NCBI GenBank assembly: GCA_004335835.1
Contig: RWJK01001774.1
Coordinates: 5,228 to 45,792 of the forward strand
Source of the DNA: Scenedesmus sp. ARA3
Taxonomy: Eukaryota > Chlorophyta > Chlorophyceae > Sphaeropleales > Scenedesmaceae
Direction of reading: 5' to 3'
DNA length: 40,565 bases
Shown here: piece after piece, positions 1 to 8,427 of the stretch
Numbering within the stretch: the first letter of the stretch is position 1
How the letters are laid out: each line of letters starts with the position of its first letter
Made by a program: the position numbers and the translations under genes
The notes under the pieces: model-generated
The model's database searches: none
Told to the model about the DNA's origin: nothing
Seen by the model: only the letters and a program-made list of their open reading frames with translations

Positions 1-5
1 GCTGC

Positions 6-39
<34 letters not shown>

Positions 40-61
40 GCTGCTACTGCTGCTGCTGCTG

Positions 62-113
<52 letters not shown>
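1..113. repeat. CTG trinucleotide repeat at left edge
   Basis: This is an almost pure run of CTG with occasional CTA interruptions. It opens the window and breaks off at a TGTGTGG transition. In this window long CTG runs on the sense strand normally sit at the 3' ends of introns, so this could be the remains of an intron of a plus-strand gene to the left. It could equally be a free microsatellite. The window also ends in CAG repeat, so both ends look like repeat-limited contig ends. Confidence 0.95.
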
Positions 114-114
<1 letters not shown>

Positions 115-1355
115 GTGTGGGTTGAGAGCAAGTTCAGGTGCCGGCAGCTTGGCGTATGGTCAACGTTTAAACGTGATGTTGGCGTGTTCCGCTGCCCTCT
201 GCCATCAGTGGTTGAGATGTGCCTGACACGGCGGAGCAGACTTTCAGAGCCGATTCACAGCACAGTTCATGCGAGGGCTTGCACTGTAGTATTTGCAGAA
301 TGTTACTACCAACTTTCAACTCTACCTGAGCTCTCACCAGTTGCTATTCTGCGTGATAGGAGGCCAGCACAGCTGAAGGCAGGGGTACAGCCGGACAATT
401 GGCACTCGGTGTCACCGGTCAAACCACACCGAACTGTGGAACTCCATGTCACAAAGAAAGTTTTATTTTAAATTCTTAAATTCATTTAAATTAAAGTGGT
501 TGTAGAGGGAGCTAGCTGCAGCGAGCGCTGCTAGGCTTGGCAAGCTTGGACAAGAGCTGATCATGAGGGGACCCCCGGGCTGCGTACAGTATAAAATTGG
601 TACAACGTGCAAGCAGGTCAATCATTGCAAGTAGAATGCAGGGTAATGAGTACTCACATGGCTAGAAGTGGTCCCCCAAAAGGCCACCATGGCTGCTGAA
701 CCTCAGATTGCAAGCATGTGCAGCTCCTGCTTCTGCTCCTATGTGTCTCTTGTATTACCTGCATTAATAACAACACCTCGTCAACGCCGTCCCAAAAGGC
801 CACAGGGCAACGCTAGCGGCCATATCTTGACACGGTGACCGACATAGCCCGAATTCAGGCTGCGCAAAGACCTGACCACCAATTGTGTTACTGGGTGGTG
901 CGGTGCCAGGCACCAAGATGCCACAAAACGACAATGAAGAAAAGGGACATGTCGTGCAGCTGCCTTAGCAGTACTGCCGCAGCAGCATCCTGTTCCGGTG
1001 AGGGGTGTGATGTCCACACAATCTGCAGTTGTGGACATCACAGCATGCTGTCAGATCCATCCAGGCTGGGTGACCCACCCCGGCTGCTGCCATGTACGCC
1101 GAAAGCACAGCACCAACGCTTTTGCTAGCTGCCATAGCTGTGCTTCTGCTGCAGCTGCGCTGCTCGGCACTTCTTTAGCAGAGCACAATGCTCTGGTGCA
1201 AAGACCAGCCACAAACTGTACACCCATGGCGTGATCAATTCCTGCCGCCGATCATTCTGCTCAGTTGGCACAGAGCAAGCTGCGGCCACACCATCTGCTA
1301 CACTCATACACCCTCACGCGCACAGATACAACAGACATGCGTTGTGCAGCTGTAG
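114..1355. other. intergenic, no recognisable gene
   Basis: Only short open frames of biased composition occur here, with no recognisable domain and no repeated exon pieces. The only structured element is the inverted repeat at 1006-1042. The region lies beyond the 3' end of LEO1 and probably includes LEO1 3' flank. Confidence 0.5.
1006..1042. repeat. perfect 13-bp inverted repeat (hairpin)
   Basis: The arms TGTGATGTCCACA (1006-1018) and TGTGGACATCACA (1030-1042) are perfectly complementary and are separated by an 11-nt loop. It could fold as a hairpin in DNA or RNA or act as a palindromic protein-binding site. It lies about 0.8 kb beyond the LEO1 stop codon. No function can be assigned. Confidence 0.6.
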
Positions 1356-1823
1356 AACCTCAGTCATCGTCATCGTCCAAGATGGCCCCACGCCGCACTT
1401 TGATGCCGGGCGCTGCCTTGTCAGCAGGGGCGCCTCCTCCTCCTCTGCTTCCTCCTCTTCTGAGTCGTAGCCGCGCAGCCAGCAAAGGCCCTGTGGCCGC
1501 TGCCAGGTGACATTCCAGAGCCTAACACACAAACAACTGCCAACGGCTCAATGACACAGCGCCGGTGTACAGCCAGCAGGCCTGCTGACCAAGCTTAGTC
1601 ATTGTCATCGTCAAGATGGCACCGCGCCGCACTTTGATGCCAGGCGCCGCCTTGTCAGCAGGCGCCTCCTCCTCTGCTTCTTCTTCCTCTGAGTCATAGC
1701 GCGCAGCCAGCAAAGGCCCTATGGCAGCTGCCAGGTGATATTTCAGAGCTCATCACACACAAACAACTGCCAACGGCTCGATGACAAGCGCCGGTGTACA
1801 GTTGGCAGGCCTGCTGACCAACC
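1356..1823 (-). repeat. two downstream partial copies of LEO1 terminal exon
   Basis: Two tandem units of about 232-235 bp follow the LEO1 stop codon. Each holds the 3' part of the last exon (1591-1705 and 1356-1474) plus a copy of the adjoining 3' flank, which shares the block around CTGCCAACGGCT. The coding copies begin near the GYDSEEEE segment and carry indels that shift the final Asp run out of frame. They would lie in or beyond the 3' UTR. Confidence 0.8.
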
Positions 1824-4800
1824 TCAGTCATCGTCATCATCCAGAATGGCCCCACGCCGCACTTTGATGCCCGGCGCTGCCTTGTCAGCAGGCGCCTCCT
1901 CCTCCTCTGCTTCTTCTTCTTCTGAGTCATAGCCGCGCTTCCTGCTGCTGCTGCCCCTGGGGGGCGGCGTGGTGCGCTTGGCCACACGCAGCCGCCGCTC
2001 TGCCGCTTCCTGCAAGCCAGCAAGCCAGCAGGCCAGCATGCAGTCAAATGTTACAGTTGCAAGCCGGCAGCAAGCCAGTGGCTACAATACGTGTGCAACA
2101 ATGATGAGGCCACGAACCAAGGCACGAGCAGGCCAACTCAAGCACACACAACGCTAGCAAGCACAGATGCCAGCAGTGCTCATTGGGTTGGTGGTTGAAT
2201 GGGCTGTCGCACTGCATGTCCCCTCTGTCAGCGGCCGCCGCCTGTACAGCTCGTCATCGTCTGCTGCTTCACTTGCCAGCATGATACACAAGCACAAATG
2301 CCAGCCACAGTGACAGGCACATGTATATACAGGTACACATACAAATTCAGCCCCACCTCCTCTTCTCTGTCAGCGGGCCGCCGCCTGTACAGTTCATCAT
2401 CATCTGCTGCTGCTGCCCCGCCCGCCTCGTCTTCCTCATCATAGCCCAAGTCGTCGCCACCGCCACCCTGCATTGGTGTCAAAAACGGCAATAATCAGGA
2501 AAAAAACAAAGGAACTGTTGTTGATTCTGGTTAACTCTGCTGCTGCCCCGCCGGCCTCGTCTTCCTCATCGTAGCGCAAGTCGCCGCCACCGCCGCCCTG
2601 CATGCGGCCACAATAAAGCAGTGATCACAGTAGGGCACAGGTCTAGTCTTTTTTTATTGTTGTTCAGCCAGCTTCCTTGTCATCGTAGCCCAAGCCGCCG
2701 CCACCGCCACCCTGCAAGAAACTACAACACCAGCAGTGATCAGGGAAAGGCACACATAGCTTTTGTTTTATTCTGTCGCGCGTTGTGAAACGCCGCTGCA
2801 GCGAAACCAGCACAAGCAGCTGCAGCCACACTCTCCTGCCAACCACTCCCAGCTGCAATCTGAGCACAGGGCACAGCCTGAGCAAACAATAACAAAATGT
2901 CTTGTATGTCGCAATCACAGCAGCAGCAGCAGCAGCAGCAGCAGCGGCAGGTGCTCACCGCAAACTCGTCCTCCTCCTCCAGGTATGCTGCAGTGTACAC
3001 ATTTCGCCGCTTGGGCGCTGCAGGCCGCGGCATCGAGCGCTCCCGCGCAGCCCTGCAGCAAGCAAGCACACAGCGCAGCACACGTGGCTTATGTTATGTT
3101 ACGTCATGTCATGTTGTGTTATCTTATGTCATGCTGTGCGGTATTACCTGGCAGCGCTGACGCTGCAGCTTGGTTCCACTGCCGGTTGCATTGCATATGC
3201 ATTGCCGTCAGTTCCACTGCCGATTGCATTGCATATGCATTGCAGTTGCAGTCTCATTGCTGCCTCCCATCTGACACAACAAAGATCTCTGTTTATTGCA
3301 GTGATCAGCACCCCGCCCTGCCTGGCTTTCCCCGCAGCCCCCGAAAACAGTCTCACTTGAGCCGCGCCTGCTCCTCTGCCCGCTTCTCAATCTCGATCTT
3401 CTCCAGCTCCGGGTTCTTGGCAGCGTAGTGCAGCCGCACCTGCAATCAAACGTTGAAAACACATGATTGTGTCATAGCATGGCAGCAGCAACAGCAGCCA
3501 GGTTCTCGATCTTCTCCAGCTCCGGGTTCTTGGCGGCGTAGTGCAGCCGCACCTGCAACATGTATAGTAAAGGGGTTGATTCATTTGGATGTTCGTTGCC
3601 GGCACAACACGCAACATAACACAAAACACACTGTGGAGTTGACTGCAACATTTCAGCAGAACTGCGAGGCCGCGCACACCTTGTCAACCTTCCTTGAGGC
3701 GTGCGCCACAGTCATCTTCAGCAGCTTGGAGCCAAGGCTAAGGTGAAACAAATGGCATGCACCTCCTTCACGCATGTCGTTGTCAAACCCAACACGCGAT
3801 ATAGTCTGATCAGAACCGAAGAGTGGCGCGCACCTTGTCCACCCTCCTTGACGCGTGTGCCACTGTCATCTTGAGCCGCTTGTGCAGCTTGGAGTTGATG
3901 TTGGCGGGGGCCACTGTCATGCGCGTGTTGAGGTGCGCCTGGCCCTCGATGACGTCATAACGCACCTGTTACAGCAGAAAACAACAAGAGACACTGCCGT
4001 TCAACTGCCGTCATGTACGCGTCAAGGTGTGCCTGGCCTTCAATGACGTCATAACGCACCTGTTAATAATGAGCGCCACGACGTACTGCACACAGGTAGG
4101 TGTGTGCCTGTAGCGTGCTGCTGCCCGATCACATTGAGCACCTCATCACCCAGCCTAGTCAACCCCAGTCAACCCTAGTCAACCCTGGTCAACCCCTAGT
4201 CAGCCCTTGTCAACCCCATGCAAACAACACCACTCACAGTTTACAAGTGTGAGCGTAATATTGCATTCTGCTGCCGGGTCATGGTGAGCATTTTATCGCC
4301 CAGCCTAGTCAACCTTGGTCAACCCCTAGTCAATTTTGGTCAACCCAGTCAAACTGCAGCTCACCGCGTACAGGTACGAGTGTGACTTTGCGTGCTGCTG
4401 CCGGGTCACATTCAGCACCTCATCCCCCAGCACGATGCTCTCGCTGCCATCGCTCCACTTGACATAGCGCGCGTTGCTCTCACGAGTGAGCTGCCCATCC
4501 TCCCCAACCCTGCACACAGCCGGTTGAAAGTTGGTTTCAACAGTCGTTGATCAAGAACAGAAGTTGCTGCTTGAGTGGAGGGAGAAGCACGGGTGGGCTG
4601 CATCGCCTATGCCATAAAGAGCTCGCTTGGCACAGTGCATATTGGTTGAAGGTGAGCGAGAATGGTAGAGAGTGCATACTGCACACTTGACAAAGCGTGC
4701 GTTGCTCTCACGCGTCAGCTGCCCATCCTCCCCGCCCCAGCCCTGCACACACGCGGTTTGAAGTTGGCATTGTCAGTTGGGTGCTGGTTGAATGGCGGGG

Positions 4801-7006
4801 GAGCGGCTGGCACAGTGTATGTCGGATGAGGTGAGCAGGAAGGGTAGAGAGTGCATACTGCACAATTGACAAACCGCGCGCTGCTCTCACGCGCCAGCTG
4901 CCCATCCTCCCCAACCCTGCACACAGGCAGACGACAGAAGACACAGGCAGTTGAAGTAACACAATACCCTCGTCAATGCTGCACGGCTGCATATTGACCA
5001 CAGCCGTCAACATCACACAAGCACGCAAAAAAGCCGCACCACAGCGCTGAAAAACAGCCGCAGCCCAACCCATAACCAGCCCCAGCCGCTCACTTCAGCC
5101 GCCAGCGCACGACGTAGATGTGGCGCAGGCGCGTCTTCACCACGTCAGCGGGCATGACAAAAGCAGGGAAACAACGACAACAACCAGCCCCAGCTGCTCA
5201 TTTCAGCCGCCAGCGCACAACGTTGATGTCGCGGGGGCGCGTCTTCACCACGCCCGTGTTGGGGTCCATGATCTCCTCTGCCCCTTTCTCACAATGGGCA
5301 GGGTGAAACCTTCACTGCAGCCGAAGTGGCAACCTGCAGAACCCCTACCACTCTGCACCCTGCTGCCACCAAACATGCAGAGCTGCAAACCCAAACACAC
5401 CTCCATAACCCCCGCCCAACCCAGAACCGTGAACGCGCAGCAGCTCACTTGAGGCGCCAGCGCACGACGTTTATGTCGCGCGGCCGCATCTTCACCACGC
5501 CAGTGTTGGGGTCCATGATCTCCTCTGCCCCTTCCTCAAACTGGGCAGGGTCAAACCTCAACCACAGCCGCAATGGCAACCTGCAGAACCCTCAACACGC
5601 CACTGCTGCCACCAAACATGCATAGCTGCAAACCCAACCAAACCTCCATAGCCACCGCCCAACCCAGAACCTTGAACGCGCTGCCGCTCACTTGAGGCGC
5701 CAGCGCACGACGTTTATGTCGCGCGGCCGCGTCTTCACCACGCCTGTGTTTGGGTCCATGATCTCCTCTGCCCCTTCCTCAAACAGCGCAGGGTCATAGG
5801 GCCGCGGCTCAATGCGTAGGATGTTGGGCACCTTGAGCAGCACCACGCTGTCGGCGGCAGGCCTGCAGGAATGCAGCAAACGTGCGGTTGGCAAGAGCCA
5901 GTTGGAACCAGTGGGGTTGTGGGTGGCTGCCTGAGATGCGTAGAATGTTGGGCACTTAGAGCAGCACCACGCTGTCGGCAGCAGGCCTGCAAGATGGCAG
6001 CAGTACACTTGATGTACCATGAGAAACAGCGCCGCGTCGTACGACCGCGATTCAATGCGTATGATGTTGGGCACCATGCTGTCAGCAGCAGGCCTGCAAG
6101 ACAGTTGCTTGTTGGCAGGCGACGCTATACCAGTGTCGTGCGGTTGCTGTCTCAGAGAAGCGCAGGGGGCAACACAGTGATGTTGACCTGCTGCATCATG
6201 CCTGGGATGCTGCGATGTGGGGAGCCTGCAGCCACAGTACACATTGCAGCAGCAAGCCTGCATGCAGCTAACATTGCAACAGACGCATGTGGTTGTCATT
6301 GAAGGTATGTGGTGGCTTGCTTGCGCTCCAGTTCCACACAAGTTGCAGCTCCAGCAGATGCTGTAGCGCTTGCTGTTTCAGTAGCTACTGCGCTGCTGCC
6401 TCTCCTGCAAGCTGCATGCATGCTCCTTGCCAGCTGCTGCGCCCCAGCCTGAGCACAGGCATCACTCAGGCCGCAACAGCACTGCCATGAAAGTGAAAAA
6501 TCTCACCACCGCTGCACAATAGAGTGATGTGCGCATGGCGCTACAGCTTGCGTCGGACCCTGTGTCACTTTTTGTCCACACCATGCTTGCTGCGCCAAAC
6601 ACACCTTGCTGCACTCCACCCGCCTGCAACACCCCACCAGAGCATCCCATCAACCATACACACATGCAGATGCACCCCCAACGCACCTCGGCAGCAGCGG
6701 CGCGTGCACATCGATAGGTGGCCCTCGCTCCTCCTGCGGCCCTGCTGCTGCTGCATCCTCGTCATCATCTTCCAGCCCTCCAAACAGCTCCCTTTCTTCA
6801 TCAGCTCCTAGGCCGCCTGCTGCATCACCCCCTGCAGCTGCTGCTGCATCGTCCATATCATCCTCTAAGCCAGCAGCATAATCTACCTCCTCGTCTGCTG
6901 CTTGCTGCGCTGCTGCGTCCTTGTCTTGCAGGACGTTGCCCTCGTGCTCCTGCTGCTGCTGGTCCTCATCATCATCGCCAAACAAGTCCTCCATTTCGTC
7001 CGACAT
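1824..7006 (-). CDS. LEO1: LEO1, subunit of the Paf1 transcription elongation complex
   Basis: LEO1 is a nuclear Paf1-complex subunit that travels with RNA polymerase II and supports histone modification during elongation. Eight exons join in frame: 7006-6687, 5862-5692, 4509-4365, 3965-3834, 3439-3357, 3052-2959, 2467-2357, 2009-1824 (1242 nt, 413 aa). The start carries the family's MEDLFG motif, and a second acidic ELFG motif follows. The Leo1 core spans about residues 107-285: VPNILRIEPRPYDP, INVVRWRLK, ESNARYVKWSDGS, then LKMTVAHASRR and NPELEKIE. The acidic tail has AAYLEEEDEF and ends in LDDDDD, as in other LEO1 tails. Length is close to yeast LEO1 and shorter than plant or animal forms. 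Donors are mostly GTGAGN and acceptors CAG. Most introns contain truncated exon copies. Identity rests on several independent motifs; the choice of exon 7 copy is the least certain junction. Confidence 0.93.
2228..2715 (-). repeat. copies around LEO1 exon 7
   Basis: The full exon lies at 2467-2357. Two 5' fragments with acceptors precede it in gene direction (2715-2662 and 2604-2539), each starting with a Gly-run codon block and ending soon after a GYDD/RYDE segment. One 3' fragment (about 2270-2228) follows, repeating ELYRRRP but with a deletion and no good donor. The nearest copy is used in the gene model because it is the only one that leads in frame to exon 8. Confidence 0.75.
3170..3245. 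repeat. direct repeat in LEO1 intron 5
   Basis: A block of about 31 nt containing TTGCATTGCATATGCATTGC occurs twice, 38-43 nt apart. Each copy holds the short palindrome GCATATGC. It lies inside the intron between LEO1 exons 5 and 6. No coding or regulatory role is evident. Confidence 0.6.
3500..3558 (-). repeat. 5' fragment copy of LEO1 exon 5
   Basis: This copy repeats the exon 5 acceptor and the codons for VRLHYAAKNPELEKIE, then diverges into CTGCTGTTGC-type intron sequence. The complete exon is at 3439-3357, just downstream in gene direction. It has an acceptor but no usable donor. Confidence 0.75.
3674..4063 (-). repeat. copies around LEO1 exon 4
   Basis: The full exon is 3965-3834. 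A 5' fragment (4063-4018) with acceptor precedes it and repeats VRYDVIEGQAHL. A 3' fragment (3736-3674) with donor follows and repeats LKMTVAHASRKVDK. Together they show the rule that upstream copies keep acceptors and downstream copies keep donors. Confidence 0.8.
4091..4922 (-). repeat. copies around LEO1 exon 3
   Basis: The full exon is 4509-4365. Two 5' fragments (about 4922-4868 and 4750-4686) repeat GEDGQL-RES and stop after the ARFVN/ARFVK codons, where the sequence switches to a shared TGTGCAGTATGCACTCT block. Two 3' fragments (4304-4235 and 4154-4091) repeat the codons around the histidine-rich 3' end with decayed donors. Confidence 0.75.
4153..4352. repeat. AGTCAACCC-type minisatellite in LEO1 intron 3
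   Basis: Degenerate 9-11 nt units of the type AGTCAACCC/TGGTCAACCC are repeated at 4153-4217 and again at 4302-4352. The two blocks are separated by a decayed copy of the exon 3 end, so the minisatellite was duplicated as part of the larger exon-intron unit. It does not match a known telomere repeat. Confidence 0.7.
5088..6100 (-). repeat. copies around LEO1 exon 2
   Basis: The full exon is 5862-5692. Upstream in gene direction lie two 5' fragments (about 6095-6040 and 5993-5935) that keep the acceptor and the PAADS codons. One is in frame but lacks VLLK; the other has a stop right after VVLL. Downstream lie three 3' fragments (5560-5447, 5310-5202, 5150-5088) that repeat RPRDINVVRWRLK; the middle one has lost its donor (GT to AT). 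The 5560-5447 copy is nearly identical to the parent. Confidence 0.8.
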
Positions 7007-8427
7007 GGCACCGAAGAGGCTGCAGCAGCAGAGCTAGGCAGCTGCTGAGCAGCAGCAGGCACCTGCGCCCCCTGCTGGGCCTGCGCTGCAAGCTACAGCT
7101 GCTGCTGCTGCTGTGCAAGGCTGACGTGCTGGTGCAAGTCCTTACAGTAGATGCGTTATAAAAGAAGCGTCGAGTCAGGGAATTGGAAGCAATCCATCAA
7201 AGGACATCCTGCGTATGAGTGAACAAGGGGCAGCACAACAGCAGTCACTGCTGGGGCATGGGCTCTTGGCTGAATAGGTGCAGGCAGCAATCTTGATCAC
7301 AATCAAAGAAAATCTTTCAAAAGATTACACCAATTGAAAAAGTTGCAGTGCTCTTGTTTGTGCGCTGTTACGTTAAAGGCCTTGAGTTTTGAGCAGCAAC
7401 ACCATGTCGACGCTGAAGATAGCTTTTCATGAAGCTTTATAATCTATACATCAGCAAACCTGCCGAACCTTTGCGGCAAACATAAGATCGCACCAGCTCG
7501 GGGGAGCTCACTGCACACATTCGTGCCGTAGGCTTGTGTCGTGCTCATATACCCACCCGCCGTATGTTTCTACCCTTGCATTTTCAAACTTGAGACAGCA
7601 ACATGAGCGATTGGCCGTCTCGGTAGTCTACAGCAGCGGGCTGCCGAGTGGGCTCGGCACCACGGCGATCTGGAGCCGTGAGCGGTATTCTGTGGAGCTG
7701 GAAGCTTTTGTAAGCCTGCTATAAGCAGGCAACACCTGCTTTCCCGACACCTTGTGAGTTACGGGCCTTGTTCTGGCCTCGCTGGCTCATGTTGTTGGCC
7801 TCAGCCGTAGCATGCTGGGGGTAGCGGGTCAGCCGAGGCCGCTGCGTCGTTGCTGTTGCAGCTATACAGATCAGCTGCGGTTGGCAGTTTAGGGGCCCCA
7901 CTGTCCCAGGGCAAGCCCTGAGCGGCAAAGCTCGGCATGCAAGGGCCGTTAGCATTCTCTAGCAGCTTACTTTCCAGGAATATGGGCATGCATGGCAGTT
8001 TGACGTTGCTGCACTGCAGCATTGACTGCCAGCTGGTGCTGGAGTGAGGCAGCGGCTGCCTAGTGTGCTTGACCTAGCTACTGCCTTGCTGGTGGGCAAG
8101 GAAAGCAGGGAGCATGCAGCTGCATGCAGATGTAAGGTGCATGCCATGCTTGTAACCGGACAAAGGAGCTGCTGATGTGCTTGCTATTCACGAAGCACGT
8201 TTGGGTATGGCTCTGGTGTGACTTTGCAGACATTCGGGGTGTCGGTTGGTACCCTTGCATCAGCGTAAGTGCACGTGAAGCTTGCATACACCTTGATTGC
8301 ATGCCTTGGCTCTGCAGGCAGCTTATGTGGCGTTCATTGAAGCTTTCCAGCAACAAATCGTTCACTTGTGCGTGCCTTTGAATTATTGCTGAACTGCTGC
8401 GTGTGCAGGGTGACTGGCACAGTAGCC
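7007..8427. promoter_or_regulatory. divergent intergenic region between LEO1 and the PHD-DDT gene
   Basis: About 1.4 kb separates the two divergent start codons, so both promoters should lie here. The only TATA-like word I see is TATAAAAG at 7157-7164 on the plus strand, far enough from the start at 8428 that a long or spliced 5' leader would be needed. Several CTGCAG/TGCAG acceptor-like sites (for example at 8404-8408) would allow a 5' UTR intron. No credible gene is seen between. Confidence 0.4.

Noticed and set aside
115..471. 118-aa open frame after the CTG repeat
   Set aside because: Composition is chance-like, there is no motif, and no copies or splice signals suggest an exon.
4153..4217. 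telomere-like repeat
   Set aside because: The unit AGTCAACCC is degenerate and does not match green-algal telomeres of the TTTTAGGG or TTTAGGG type.
5688..6341. 217-aa minus-strand open frame as one exon
   Set aside because: Only its last part (from 5862) matches LEO1. The first part is intron with truncated copies, and splicing at CTGCAG gives a better protein.
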